Shown: positions 16,135 to 24,939, numbered from the stretch's first letter. The stretch: 64,000 bases of DNA from JANWWM01 sp046292465 (GCA_046292465.1 JBKBRB010000002.1:62001-126000); one strand, 5' to 3'. Numbers and translations: made by a program. The notes: generated by a model not told the origin, from the sequence alone.

Positions 16135-16767
16135 ATGTTTCTTTTCATTGAAGGCGCAACGCCTGCATTGAGCTTTGAAAATTTCTTGCTCACCTTTATT
16201 CCGCTCTTTGTTGCCATTGACGCGCCTGGCGCATTACCCATTTTCATTAGCCTTACCCAATCTTTTCCTGACAACAAACGTCGACGCCTCACGACACAAG
16301 CCGTGCTCACTGCCTTTGCGATTGCGATTGTGATTATGATTGGCGGACAGCAGATTTTTGGTTTTCTCGGCATTAGCATTTCTGACTTCCGAATTGCAGG
16401 CGGCTTAATTTTGCTCTTAATTGCCATTCGCGACTTGGTGCAATCGGGTGCCGATGAATCCAAACAGCCCGCTGACCCCGAAAATGTTAGCATCGTTCCG
16501 CTTGGCATTCCATTGATTGCTGGTCCTGCCGTACTGACCACATTGCTCATTCTCAACGACACATATGGCTTTTTGATGACGACGCTCTCGCTCATCTTGA
16601 ACCTCGTGATTGTGTTTTTGCTCTTCTACTTTTCGGAGTATGCGCGAAACCTGATGGGACCAAACGGCGCGAAAGCCGTTGCCAAAGTTGCGTCGCTCTT
16701 CATGGCGGCAATCGCCGTGATGATGATTCGCGTCGGCATTTTAGATGTGATTGCGCAAATCAAGTAA
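16135..16767 (+). CDS. MarC family integral membrane protein
   Basis: 210 residues with six hydrophobic segments, the family norm. The opening FLLTFIPLFVAIDAPGALPI is characteristic, as are GGLILLLIAIRDL and PLGIPLIAGPAVLTTLLIL. MarC (UPF0056) proteins were once linked to multidrug resistance, but that link was later withdrawn and the transport substrate is unknown. The stop abuts the stop of the convergent cysteine desulfurase (16767 against 16768), leaving no room for a terminator between them. Confidence 0.9.
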   Translation: MFLFIEGATPALSFENFLLTFIPLFVAIDAPGALPIFISLTQSFPDNKRRRLTTQAVLTAFAIAIVIMIGGQQIFGFLGISISDFRIAGGLILLLIAIRDLVQSGADESKQPADPENVSIVPLGIPLIAGPAVLTTLLILNDTYGFLMTTLSLILNLVIVFLLFYFSEYARNLMGPNGAKAVAKVASLFMAAIAVMMIRVGILDVIAQIK

Positions 16768-17925
16768 TCACAGCAAGCGTTTGAGCACGTCGGCAAAGCG
16801 TGCCGCCGCCTCTCGCACTTCCTCTATCGTGTTGAACTTTGAAAACGATACTCGCACGCTTGCGCGCGCTTCGTGTTCGGTTTTTCCAAGTGCCAAGAGC
16901 ACATGCGACGGCTTCGCTGTTCCGCTGGTGCACGCGCTTCCGCTTGAAACAGCAATCCCCGCCGCATCTAAGGCGAGCAAAAGCACATCGCCCGCAAGTT
17001 TTTGTTTGTTTGGAATTGGAAACGAAAGGTTAATGATGTGCGGCAGTTTATTGGCTTCATCGCCGTTCAAAGAAAACGGCACATTCAGTTGAGAAAGCGA
17101 ATCAAGAAATGCTTTTTGAAGCGACTGTACATGTAAGTTGGTTTGTTGGAGATTTTGTTGAGACTGTTTGAACGCTTTGGCAAGTGCAACGCTGAACGCG
17201 ACATTTTCTGTGCTGGCGCGACGATTGCGCTCGTGCGTTCCGCCGTGCAAGAGCGATTCGAGTTGAACGCCCGTGCGAATGTAAATCGCCCCAATGCCTT
17301 TTGGCGCGTAAAATTTATGCCCTGAAATCGCCATTACATCTACGCCAAGTTCATCGACGTTGAGCTTCAACTTGCCCGCACTTTGAACAGCGTCTGTGTG
17401 GAAAATTGCGTTGTAAGATTTAGCAATTTCAGCGATTTCTCTGATGGGGTTGATATTGCCAAGTTCGTTATTGGCGTGCATGATGGAAATGAGGTTCAGG
17501 CAATTTGGACGGATTTTCTGTTTAAGGTCGTCCAAGTCCAACCGTCCGTACGCATCGTGCGCGACATATTCCACCGCTACGCCGAACTTCTTTTGAAGCC
17601 ACTCGATCGTTTCCAAAACTGCTTTGTGCTCCAACTTTGACGTGATGATTTGAATCGGCTCGCCAAGCCTTGCTAGGACAACGCCTTTGAGCGCAAAGTT
17701 ATCGGCTTCTGTTCCGCTCGATGTAAAAAAAACTTCCGACGGCTTCGCGCCGATTTCTTTCGCCAATTCTTCGCGCGCTAATTCGAGCGCGTTTCGTGTT
17801 TGCTGTCCGAATGCATGAATGGAAGAGGCATTTCCAAATTGCGTTTCAAGAAATGGCAAAAGTTCTTTGACGATGTCGGGCGCGACAGGCGTAGTTGAGG
17901 CGTTATCGAGGTAAATCCGTGTCAT
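16768..17925 (-). CDS. Cysteine desulfurase (NifS/IscS family)
   Basis: 385 residues. A PLP enzyme that takes sulfur from cysteine for Fe-S clusters, tRNA thiolation and cofactors. The fold starts IYLDNASTTPV; the Schiff-base lysine is Lys204 in SGHKFYAPKGIG. The persulfide cysteine Cys332 lies in SSGSACTSGTAKPSHVL, a group I (IscS/NifS) arrangement with a long active-site loop. No iscU or iscR is adjacent, so it may serve general sulfur transfer. It is followed downstream by the marC stop. Confidence 0.93.
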   Translation of the reverse strand: MTRIYLDNASTTPVAPDIVKELLPFLETQFGNASSIHAFGQQTRNALELAREELAKEIGAKPSEVFFTSSGTEADNFALKGVVLARLGEPIQIITSKLEHKAVLETIEWLQKKFGVAVEYVAHDAYGRLDLDDLKQKIRPNCLNLISIMHANNELGNINPIREIAEIAKSYNAIFHTDAVQSAGKLKLNVDELGVDVMAISGHKFYAPKGIGAIYIRTGVQLESLLHGGTHERNRRASTENVAFSVALAKAFKQSQQNLQQTNLHVQSLQKAFLDSLSQLNVPFSLNGDEANKLPHIINLSFPIPNKQKLAGDVLLLALDAAGIAVSSGSACTSGTAKPSHVLLALGKTEHEARASVRVSFSKFNTIEEVREAAARFADVLKRLL

Positions 17926-17966
17926 TCAAGTTTTCAATCTCTTTTGAGAAGTTTCAAACGGCTTTT

Positions 17967-18656
17967 TCATGTAGCAATAACAACGACTTTTTCTTTGAAC
18001 TTTTCGCCGAGAAAATCAATCGAGTGTTGCTCGATGTGTTCAGGAAACGCGAGTTGCTCTGCGCCTTGAACTAAGGCTTGTCCGATTTCCTCTTCTAAAT
18101 CGCCGCCTTTAAGGCAAAGCAGTTTGCCACCTTTTTTGAGAAGCGGTCGGCACCATGCGCAGAGTTCAGGCATTGCCGCCACTTGCCTGCTGACCACCAC
18201 ATCAAACTTGACATGCTTTAATTCATCAGAGCGCGATTTTTGAGCGAGCACATTTCTGAGTTCAAGTTTTTGAATCATATCTGAACATGCCGTAATCTTT
18301 TTTCCGATAGAATCAATGAGCAAAAAGTAGGTGCCGGGAAAGGCTATGGCGAGGGGGATTCCGGGCAAGCCGCCGCCCGTTCCTAAATCCAAAACGCGCT
18401 CTTTGGGCTTGAAGGTGTGAAAGAGTGCAAGCGAAAGCGCGTGAAGCACATGCTTTGTGAGCACAGCGTCTTGATCTTTTCGTGAAACAAGATTGACTTT
18501 TTTATTCCAGTCCAAGAGCAATTCCGCGTATTTCCATAGTTGCGCTTGTTGATGTTCGGTTAGTGAAAGTCCTCTTTCGCTTAGGAGTTTGACAAGATTT
18601 GTCAGTTCTGTGCGGTTCAAATCACATTGCGGTTTTGTTTCTGAAAGTTCGTTCAA
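17967..18656 (-). CDS. rsmG: 16S rRNA (guanine527-N7)-methyltransferase RsmG
   Basis: 229 residues, the usual length. SAM-binding motif I is VLDLGTGGGLPGIPLAIAFP, followed by the characteristic KKITACSDMIQKLEL, and FDVVVSRQVAAMPELCAW. The N-terminal helical region LLLDWNKKVNLVSRKD and KHVLHALSLAL is specific to RsmG/GidB. It methylates G527 in the decoding-centre 530 loop. The upstream (start) side faces the divergent TPR lipoprotein, with 58 bases between the two start codons. Confidence 0.95.
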   Translation of the reverse strand: MNELSETKPQCDLNRTELTNLVKLLSERGLSLTEHQQAQLWKYAELLLDWNKKVNLVSRKDQDAVLTKHVLHALSLALFHTFKPKERVLDLGTGGGLPGIPLAIAFPGTYFLLIDSIGKKITACSDMIQKLELRNVLAQKSRSDELKHVKFDVVVSRQVAAMPELCAWCRPLLKKGGKLLCLKGGDLEEEIGQALVQGAEQLAFPEHIEQHSIDFLGEKFKEKVVVIAT

Positions 18657-18677
18657 AGATATGTATTTTTATCGTCT

Positions 18678-18685
18678 TATATTTT
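18678..18685 (+). promoter_or_regulatory. Putative -7 box of the TPR lipoprotein promoter
   Basis: TATATTTT, close to TAnnTTTG, lies 30 bases before the ATG at 18715. It supports that start over the longer frame that would enter rsmG. Confidence 0.35.
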
Positions 18686-18714
18686 TACGCCAACGCATCT
18701 TGTTTATGCTGGAT

Positions 18715-19701
18715 ATGCCAAACAGATTTCTTCTTCTGCTCATTTTCGGAACGCTCCTGTTGCTGAATGCTTGTCGGAGCACCAAAGAAACGACGACGCT
18801 TGACGCCGAGTCCATCACTCGAGATAGCCTTGCGAGCGTGAGCGGCAAAGCCTTTTTCATCAAAGGAATTGACGCATACAACCAAAAGTCATTTTCAGAA
18901 GCACTGGCGGCGTTCAAATCGGCAGAGCCGTTCATTTTCACAGGCACGAAGTTCAACGCCAACGATAAAGCCTTGCTCTACAACGCGATTGGCAAATGCT
19001 TTTTCTTTTTAGGCAGTGCCGATTCCGCCTCTTACTACTTTACCGCCGCACAAATCCTCGAGCCACAGAACTACGAAGCCTATAACAACTCGGGCTACAT
19101 CAAATTTATTCAACGCGAATACGATTTAGCCATTTCCGATTTCAAAAAATCTCTCTTGATTAAACCCGATTACGGCGAAGCCATCGAGAACCTAAAACTT
19201 GCCGAAGAGTTTAAGTCAGGCAAACTCACTTGGGACGCCGAAGCACTTTTTGAGAAAGCCGAACAAGCACAAGATGTTGAAGAGAAAATTTTACTTTACT
19301 CGCGCCTCTCACAGTTACAGCCTAACTTTGCCGATGCCAAAAATAATCTTGGCGTTTCGCTCTTTCGCGCCGGTCGCATTGACGATGCTTTGAAGGTTTT
19401 TACCGAACTTACGGCGCAACATCCTGATTACGCAATGGGCTATAACAACTTGGGCTTTGTTAGCGAAGCCAAAGGCTTAAAAGAGGAAGCCACTCGGTAT
19501 TATCGCAAAGCCATCGAACTTGATTCGCAGTTTGTTTTAGCGTTGGAAAACTTATCGTCCGTCCTTTACGACCAAGCCGATTACGACGGTGCAATCAAAG
19601 CCGCCAAGGAAGTTCTGCTTTATGAGCCGAATAACACCGACGCCAAAGCGCGCATTGCTTTATGCGAAAAGCAACTCAAAAACAAACGAAAGAAAAAGTA
19701 A
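18715..19701 (+). CDS. TPR lipoprotein
   Basis: 328 residues from the ATG at 18715 (MPNRFLLLLIFGTLLLLNAC). The first 20 residues are a lipoprotein signal with lipobox LLNAC. The rest is tetratricopeptide repeats: KSFSEALAAFKSAEPFI, SADSASYYFTAAQILEPQNY, REYDLAISDFKKSLLIKPDY, GRIDDALKVFTELTAQHPDY, GLKEEATRYYRKAIELDSQF and ADYDGAIKAAKEVLLYEPNN, then a lysine-rich end (KQLKNKRKKK). It is a membrane-anchored periplasmic scaffold of unknown client. A start four residues earlier or the frame start at 18589 is possible but would spoil the signal peptide or overlap rsmG. The mannose-1-P guanylyltransferase follows after 19 bases. Confidence 0.88.
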   Translation: MPNRFLLLLIFGTLLLLNACRSTKETTTLDAESITRDSLASVSGKAFFIKGIDAYNQKSFSEALAAFKSAEPFIFTGTKFNANDKALLYNAIGKCFFFLGSADSASYYFTAAQILEPQNYEAYNNSGYIKFIQREYDLAISDFKKSLLIKPDYGEAIENLKLAEEFKSGKLTWDAEALFEKAEQAQDVEEKILLYSRLSQLQPNFADAKNNLGVSLFRAGRIDDALKVFTELTAQHPDYAMGYNNLGFVSEAKGLKEEATRYYRKAIELDSQFVLALENLSSVLYDQADYDGAIKAAKEVLLYEPNNTDAKARIALCEKQLKNKRKKK

Positions 19702-19720
19702 CCTTATTTGCTGTATCATC

Positions 19721-20881
19721 ATGGAACACGAACATGCTCTACCGATTGCTGCTGCGATTGAACGCACCTACGCCGACGCGCACCCAAACCTTTTCGCGGT
19801 GATTATGGCAGGCGGTTCAGGGACAAGGCTATGGCCACTTTCGCGTCGACACTTGCCCAAACAGTTTTTAGATTTCTTCGGCGATGGCACGATGATTTGC
19901 AAAACCGTTGAGCGACTTAAAGGTCTTGTGCGCGATGAACATATCATTATTGTTACCAATGCTTCTGGACGCAAACTTGTGCGCAAACAGTTGCCGAACA
20001 TTCCGAGAAAAAACATCATCGTTGAGCCAACAGGCAGAAACACTGCGCCGTGTATTGCGCTTGCGACTGCCTTCATCAAAAAGCGCAATCCCAATGCGGT
20101 GATGTGCGTGCTTCCTTCTGACCATGTGATTCAAAATGTCGCGCGCTTTCAAGAAACCTTGCGCGCCGCCGTTGAAGTTGCGGAACGAACCGACGCGCTC
20201 GTTACCATCGGCATGAAGCCTACACGCCCCGAAACAGGCTACGGCTACATTCAAGCCGAAGATACTAACCCTGAAATTACAACTTCCATCAAAGTGCGCT
20301 TCGGCGTGAATGCGCACAAGGTTAAAACCTTCGCCGAAAAGCCCGATATTGAAACCGCTCAACGCTTTTTGGAAAGCGGCGATTTTCTTTGGAACAGCGG
20401 TGTGTTTATTTGGCACGTCAATGCCATTAGCCGTGAGTTCGAACGCTCTATGCCACAACTTTATCTCGATATGCAAACCATTCAGAACGCTGTCGGCACG
20501 CGCGCCGAAAAGAAAACAATTGAAAATGTTTATAGTTGGACACACCCGATTTCTATTGATTACGGCGTGATGGAAAAAGCCGATTCCGTCTATGTGCTGG
20601 AAGGCGACTTTGATTGGTCAGACGCAGGCAGTTGGGACGAAATCATGAAGTTTCGCGACCATAACTTAGAGCGCGAGGAAAATCGTAACCTCTTGCTTCA
20701 AGATTCTTCCAATACCGTTGTCTTCAAACCGAAACATAAAACCGTTGCAATTATCGGCATTGAAGACGCGATTGTGGTAGAAACCTCAGACGCCCTGCTT
20801 ATCTGCAAACGCGGTCGCTCACAAGACGTCAAAAACATCGTCGACGCCTTAAAACGCAAAGAAATGGAACAATACATCTAA
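19721..20881 (+). CDS. manC: Mannose-1-phosphate guanylyltransferase
   Basis: 386 residues from the ATG at 19721 (MEHEHALPIAAAIERTYADA). The nucleotidyl-transferase signature is MAGGSGTRLWPLSRRHLPKQ; then IIVEPTGRNTAPCIALA, SDHVI, GYGYIQ, FLWNSGVFIW and DYGVMEKAD. The length fits the short monofunctional form with a partial left-handed helix and no isomerase (cupin) domain. It makes GDP-mannose for lipopolysaccharide, exopolysaccharide or glycoprotein mannosylation. It is 19 bases behind the TPR lipoprotein and 13 bases ahead of the secreted protease, so these may be one transcript. Confidence 0.94.
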   Translation: MEHEHALPIAAAIERTYADAHPNLFAVIMAGGSGTRLWPLSRRHLPKQFLDFFGDGTMICKTVERLKGLVRDEHIIIVTNASGRKLVRKQLPNIPRKNIIVEPTGRNTAPCIALATAFIKKRNPNAVMCVLPSDHVIQNVARFQETLRAAVEVAERTDALVTIGMKPTRPETGYGYIQAEDTNPEITTSIKVRFGVNAHKVKTFAEKPDIETAQRFLESGDFLWNSGVFIWHVNAISREFERSMPQLYLDMQTIQNAVGTRAEKKTIENVYSWTHPISIDYGVMEKADSVYVLEGDFDWSDAGSWDEIMKFRDHNLEREENRNLLLQDSSNTVVFKPKHKTVAIIGIEDAIVVETSDALLICKRGRSQDVKNIVDALKRKEMEQYI

Positions 20882-20894
20882 CGCGATTACAACT

Positions 20895-22619
20895 ATGAGA
20901 AAATTTGCTTTCGTCGTCGTGTTTCTCTTTGCTTGCGCTGGTCAAGGTTTTGGACAGTCGTCAAAAGTTACGCCTGCGCTTGCCACTCGGTTGAACACAC
21001 TTGCAGAACAGGCTGATGTGAAGGTGCTTGTAACACTTTCGCGCAAATCGTCGGCAACTTTTCGCCCTGAAGACTTGCTCTCGGCGCGCGCCATTAAGCG
21101 GCGTCAAAAAATGGTTTCGGCAGGTGTTCTGCCAAGCATCATTACAAGCGAAGATTTGCCCTTTGAACCTGCGGATATACAAGCCCTCGAGCAAGCGGGT
21201 CTTCGCATCAAACATCACTTGAAAGGATTATCCAAAGTCAGCGGCACAATTCGCAAATCTGATTTAATTCAACTCGAGTCCATTCCATCGGTCGTTGAGA
21301 TTGACGCGGTCAAAGCCTTTCGCCGTCCGCCCGAAATTGAAGAGCCTTCGTCGCCTTCTCCGATTCAACCACCAACAACACTCTCAACGCATGTGCTGAA
21401 CTATGGCGCATCGTTTGGGCAACTTAGCCAAATCAATGTGCCTGCGGTGCATGACTTGGGTTACACAGGTCAAGGCGTCTTGATTGCAAATTTTGATGCA
21501 GGATTCAGCAACCTGACGCACGAAGCATTTAGCACGATGACGATTGTAGCGCGCAAGGATTTTGTTACAGGTCAAAACAATACTGTAGCACCACATTCGC
21601 ACGGCACGCTGACTCTTTCAGCCATTGGCGGTTTCAAAGAGGGGCAACTTATCGGACCTGCATTCAATTCGCATTACGCGCTGGCTCGCACCGAAGACGC
21701 CGGCTCTGAAACACCTGTTGAAGAAGATAATTGGGCGGCGGCTGTTGATTGGGCAGATAGTTTAGGCGCGGATATTATCACCAGTTCGCTCGGCTACCTT
21801 GAGTTCGACCCGCCTTTTCCGTCATACACTTGGCAACAGATGAACGGACAAACTGCTATTAGCACGCTTGCCGCTCGCCGTGCGGCGCGTCTTGGCATTG
21901 TGGTTTGCAACAGTGCGGGCAACAGTGGCATGGTCGCGCTCCCTGCTAATACGCTCGGCGCACCTGCCGATGCCGATAGCATTTTAGCCGTTGCCGCTGT
22001 TACGAGTTCAGGTGTTAGAGCCAGTTTCAGTTCCGTTGGTCCAGCAGCAGATGGCAGAATGAAGCCCGACATTGCGGCGCAAGGCGTCGGTGTTCGCTCT
22101 GCCGCATCAAGCGGAAACAACTACACGCACGCGAGCGGCACGTCGCTTTCTTGTCCGCTCATTGCGGGCGTTGCTGCACTTGTGCTTTCGGCGCACCCGC
22201 ACTTAACGCCAATGCAAGTTATCACCGCCATTAAATCTACGGCTTCAAACGCCGCCACGCCCAATCGTGAAATTGGTTGGGGAATCGCCAACGCGCTTGC
22301 GGCGATTAACTTCTTTCCGCTCTCTCATCACCAAACGCCGCTAGTGCCGAAGGACTTTGCGCTTCATCAAAACTATCCGAATCCGTTTAATCCAACGACT
22401 GTTATCAGTTACAATTTGCCGAGTGATCATGTTGTCAAGTTGGAAGTATTCGACGTGATGGGCAAAAAAATCGCAACGCTCTTTGAAGCACAACAGCCTG
22501 CAGGCGTTCATCAATTCGTGTTTGATGCACAACGCTTTGGGCTTTCGTCAGGTATGTATTTCTACCGCTTGCAAGCAGGCGCATTTGTGCAAACTAGGAA
22601 GATGATATTCGCAAAGTAG
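20895..22619 (+). CDS. Secreted subtilisin-like serine protease with T9SS sorting domain
   Basis: 574 residues. A signal peptide (MRKFAFVVVFLFACAGQGFG) is followed by a propeptide-like region (about 25-150, VKVLVTLSRKSSATFRPEDL) and an S8 catalytic domain. Catalytic residues are Asp201 in LIANFDAGFSN, His236 in HSHGTLTLSAIGG and Ser417 in SGTSLSCPLIAG, with oxyanion Asn in CNSAGNSG. The last 85 residues are a type A sorting domain: ALHQNYPNPFNPTTVISYNL, then LEVFDVMGKKIATLF and GMYFYRL. Such domains direct outer-membrane passage through the type IX secretion system in Bacteroidota and Chlorobiota. It is probably surface-bound or released, degrading external protein. Confidence 0.94.
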   Translation: MRKFAFVVVFLFACAGQGFGQSSKVTPALATRLNTLAEQADVKVLVTLSRKSSATFRPEDLLSARAIKRRQKMVSAGVLPSIITSEDLPFEPADIQALEQAGLRIKHHLKGLSKVSGTIRKSDLIQLESIPSVVEIDAVKAFRRPPEIEEPSSPSPIQPPTTLSTHVLNYGASFGQLSQINVPAVHDLGYTGQGVLIANFDAGFSNLTHEAFSTMTIVARKDFVTGQNNTVAPHSHGTLTLSAIGGFKEGQLIGPAFNSHYALARTEDAGSETPVEEDNWAAAVDWADSLGADIITSSLGYLEFDPPFPSYTWQQMNGQTAISTLAARRAARLGIVVCNSAGNSGMVALPANTLGAPADADSILAVAAVTSSGVRASFSSVGPAADGRMKPDIAAQGVGVRSAASSGNNYTHASGTSLSCPLIAGVAALVLSAHPHLTPMQVITAIKSTASNAATPNREIGWGIANALAAINFFPLSHHQTPLVPKDFALHQNYPNPFNPTTVISYNLPSDHVVKLEVFDVMGKKIATLFEAQQPAGVHQFVFDAQRFGLSSGMYFYRLQAGAFVQTRKMIFAK

Positions 22620-22621
22620 GC

Positions 22622-22690
22622 GCGTTCGTTGTGATTCTTCGCTTTGTTCCGTTCAGAACGCTACGCTCTGCCGTTCCGAGTGTAGCGTGG
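22622..22690. repeat. Degenerate copy of dispersed 'TTCCGAACG / GAAGAATC' repeat
   Basis: Contains GATTCTTCGCTTTG and CCGTTCAGAACG plus CCGTTCCGAG, related in sequence to the intergenic repeats near 31.5, 37.7, 52.6 and 63.9 kb. Confidence 0.45.
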
Positions 22691-22695
22691 AATCG

Positions 22696-22727
22696 ATCGC
22701 ATTCTCTTTGAAAGAGATTGATGCGAT
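22696..22727 (+). terminator. Possible terminator hairpin after the subtilase
   Basis: Two stacked stems (ATCGCAT with ATGCGAT; CTCTTT with AAAGAG) between 22696 and 22727. The T tract is poor (TTTGG), so factor-independent termination is uncertain. Confidence 0.4.
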
Positions 22728-22759
22728 TTGGAAAATTGGTTTTCGCGCAACTATATTCG
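22727..22759 (+). promoter_or_regulatory. Bacteroidota-type promoter of the metY leader
   Basis: A TTTG at 22727-22730 (-33 element), then 21 bases, then TATATTCG at 22752-22759 (-7 element). Transcription would start about 35-40 bases before the riboswitch. Confidence 0.55.
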
Positions 22760-22798
22760 CATTCAACAATTTGTTCATTCACAAGTTTTTATTTGAGT

Positions 22799-22938
22799 TG
22801 TCATCAAGAAAGGCAGAGGGTTCGCGCCCAATGAAGCCTTAGCAACCGTTCAAAGCAAGTCTCAAATCACAAGTTCGAAGTCTTGTTTGAAAATGGTGCT
22901 AATTCGCGCCCGTTCAACAAACGATGGGAAAGATGACA
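22799..22938 (+). promoter_or_regulatory. SAM-I (S-box) riboswitch upstream of metY
   Basis: Stem P1 is TGTCATC (22799-22805) with GATGACA (22932-22938). Between these are the conserved S-box blocks in order: AAGAAAGGCAGAGGG (kink-turn side), CCAATGAAGCC, AGCAACC (22841-22847), GGTGCTAATTC (22895-22905) and GGGAAAGATGA. It binds S-adenosylmethionine. It is followed by an overlapping antiterminator/terminator pair, and the downstream gene makes homocysteine, so the predicted logic is OFF when SAM is high. Confidence 0.93.
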
Positions 22939-22967
22939 GAAAGAACACGCTCAACACCAAAGTTTTG

Positions 22968-23003
22968 AAGCCTCTTTCTGCACCCGTCGGAAAGAGGCTT
23001 TTT
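22968..23003 (+). terminator. Riboswitch-controlled intrinsic terminator
   Basis: An 11-base-pair perfect stem (AAGCCTCTTTC at 22968-22978 with 22990-23000) followed by a T run. The sequence CTTTCTG (22974-22980) in its left arm can instead pair with CAGAAAG (22937-22943), which overlaps the 3' strand of riboswitch P1. That gives mutually exclusive antiterminator and terminator states. Confidence 0.85.
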
Positions 23004-23109
23004 CGTTTCTCTCATTTTCGTCAATCGTAAAGCCGCTTTCCGATTGACGCACCCCAATGCCACTCTTGCTGACTTGCTCGTTTTTTCTAACAACTAAACT
23101 TACAACATC

Positions 23110-24444
23110 ATGTCAGCATCAAACGGAAAGCCACGCAATTTTCGCTACGAAACCTTGCAAGTTCATGCAGGTCAAATTCCCGACCCAACCACCAACAGCC
23201 GCGCCGTCCCGATTTATCAAACTTCCTCTTATGTGTTCAACAACTCCGAACACGGCGCAAATCTGTTCGCGCTCAAAGAGTTCGGCAACATCTACACGCG
23301 CATCATGAATCCAACGAGCGATGTGTTTGAAAAGCGCGTTGCGGCACTTGAAGGCGGCGTTGCGGCACTTGCCGTCTCCAGCGGACAAGCGGCACAACTG
23401 ATTGCCATTTCCACGCTCGCACAAGCCGGTGAAAACATTGTTTCAACCAGTTACCTTTACGGCGGCACTTACAATCAATTCAAAGTCTCGTTCCCCCGAT
23501 TAGGCATTAAGGTGAAGTTTGTCGACGGCGATAATCCCGACGATTTCAAGAAAGCCATTGACGAGAAAACCAAAGCGATTTACCTTGAAACCATCGGCAA
23601 TCCGAAATTCAACATTCCCGATTTTGAAGCCATTGCCAACGTCGCACACGAAGCAGGCATTCCGCTCATTGTCGACAATACCTTCGGCGCGGCAGGCTAT
23701 CTTTGCCGACCGATTGAGTTCGGCGCAGACATCATCGTCGAATCAGCAACGAAATGGATTGGCGGACACGGCACAAGCATCGGCGGCGTTATCGTGGATT
23801 CAGGCAACTTTGATTGGGGCAACGGCAAGTTTCCGATTTTCACTGAACCCAGCCCCGGCTATCACGGCTTGAAGTTCAATGAAGTGTTTGGCAAAGGCAA
23901 CGCGAATGGCTTTCCGAACATTGCGTTCATCATTCGCGCGCGCGTTGAAGGCTTGCGCGATTTAGGTCCTGCGCTCTCGCCGTTCAATTCGTTTCTCTTC
24001 CTGCAAGGGCTTGAAACGCTCTCGCTTCGTGTCGAACGAAGTGCTTCTAACGCGCTCAAACTTGCGCAGTGGCTTGAACAGCACGACGCCGTTTCGTGGG
24101 TCAGTTATCCCGGCTTGCCGTCGCACCCCTATCACGAAAACGCGAAAAAGTATTTGCGCAACGGTTTCGGCTGTGTGCTTTCATTCGGCGTGAAGGGCGG
24201 CTTTGAGGCGGCACAAGCCGTTATCAACAACCTTCAACTTACCAGCCACCTTGCAAATGTTGGCGACGCAAAAACGCTCATCATTCACCCAACGGCAACC
24301 ACGCACCAACAACTCAGCGAAGAAGAACAACGCTCGGCAGGCGTTACACCTGAACTCTTGCGCGTCTCGGTTGGGATTGAACATATTGATGACATCATCG
24401 AGGATTTTGAGTATGCGCTTTCCAAAGTTGGCGTAACGGCATAG
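23110..24444 (+). CDS. metY: O-acetylhomoserine sulfhydrylase (aminocarboxypropyltransferase)
   Basis: 444 residues, the larger size of MetY compared with MetB/MetC. A PLP enzyme of the Cys/Met metabolism family: YETLQVHAGQIPDPTTNSRA, the N-terminal substrate block YTRIMNPTSDVFEKR, the PLP lysine Lys215 in ESATKWIGGHGTS, and the C-terminal HPATTTHQQL-type motif (here HPTATTHQQLSEEEQ). It condenses O-acetylhomoserine with sulfide to form homocysteine. This direct sulfhydrylation fits a sulfide-rich lifestyle. It is controlled by the SAM-I riboswitch at 22799-22938 and closed by a terminator at 24465. Confidence 0.96.
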   Translation: MSASNGKPRNFRYETLQVHAGQIPDPTTNSRAVPIYQTSSYVFNNSEHGANLFALKEFGNIYTRIMNPTSDVFEKRVAALEGGVAALAVSSGQAAQLIAISTLAQAGENIVSTSYLYGGTYNQFKVSFPRLGIKVKFVDGDNPDDFKKAIDEKTKAIYLETIGNPKFNIPDFEAIANVAHEAGIPLIVDNTFGAAGYLCRPIEFGADIIVESATKWIGGHGTSIGGVIVDSGNFDWGNGKFPIFTEPSPGYHGLKFNEVFGKGNANGFPNIAFIIRARVEGLRDLGPALSPFNSFLFLQGLETLSLRVERSASNALKLAQWLEQHDAVSWVSYPGLPSHPYHENAKKYLRNGFGCVLSFGVKGGFEAAQAVINNLQLTSHLANVGDAKTLIIHPTATTHQQLSEEEQRSAGVTPELLRVSVGIEHIDDIIEDFEYALSKVGVTA

Positions 24445-24464
24445 TTCGTTCTGCAATTTGACGC

Positions 24465-24490
24465 AAAGGGCGGAAGACAATTCCGCCTTT
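24465..24490 (+). terminator. Terminator after metY
   Basis: Stem of AAAGGGCGGAA with TTCCGCCTTT (one bulged G), a 5-base loop, then TTGCTTTTTT. Confidence 0.75.
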
Positions 24491-24509
24491 TTGCTTTTTT
24501 AAGTTTTGC

Positions 24510-24541
24510 TTTGAAATTCGTGCCGAAGTTCTCTATATTTG
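24510..24541 (+). promoter_or_regulatory. Promoter of rpsT
   Basis: TTTG at 24510-24513, 20-base spacer, and a perfect -7 box TATATTTG at 24534-24541. This is the best match in the window to the Bacteroidota consensus TTTG / TAnnTTTG, and sits before a gene expected to be highly expressed. Confidence 0.65.
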
Positions 24542-24580
24542 CGGCTCTTTTGAACAAATTTTTTTCAGATTAACGAATCA

Positions 24581-24862
24581 ATGCCACAACACAAATCAGC
24601 CGAAAAGCGTGTTCGTCAGTCCAAGCGACGCAATGCTTACAACAAGCAAAATAAAGCAGAAATGAAGTCGCTCATCAAAACCGTCAAGAAGATTGTTGCC
24701 ACGAAAGGTTCGCTCGAAGAAGCAAATAAAGCCTTGAGCGCAGCGTTCAAGAAACTTGACAAAATGGCGACGAAGGGCATCATTCATAAAAACAATGCGG
24801 CGAATAAGAAGTCAAAACTTACCAAGCTCGTTAAGACACTGAGCGAGCCTGCACAAGCCTGA
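24581..24862 (+). CDS. rpsT: 30S ribosomal protein S20
   Basis: 93 residues, very basic. The opening MPQHKSAEKRVRQSKRRNAYNK, and KKLDKMATKGIIHKNNAANK with KSKLTKLV, match the S20 family across its length. S20 is a three-helix primary binder of 16S rRNA. It has its own strong promoter (24510-24541) and terminator (24880-24905), so it is monocistronic. Confidence 0.97.
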   Translation: MPQHKSAEKRVRQSKRRNAYNKQNKAEMKSLIKTVKKIVATKGSLEEANKALSAAFKKLDKMATKGIIHKNNAANKKSKLTKLVKTLSEPAQA

Positions 24863-24879
24863 ACGATTTTCAACCGAGA

Positions 24880-24905
24880 AGCCGAAGCCCGCACTTCGGC
24901 TCTTT
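24880..24905 (+). terminator. Terminator after rpsT
   Basis: AGCCGAAG (24880-24887) pairs with CTTCGGCT (24894-24901), 6-base loop, short T-rich tail CTTTAT. Confidence 0.65.
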
Positions 24906-24939
24906 ATCTTCCAACAATCCACAAGACGCCCGTCTTCCG

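Noticed and set aside
19868..20545. A 225-codon minus-strand frame
   Set aside because: Antisense shadow of the mannose-1-phosphate guanylyltransferase gene.
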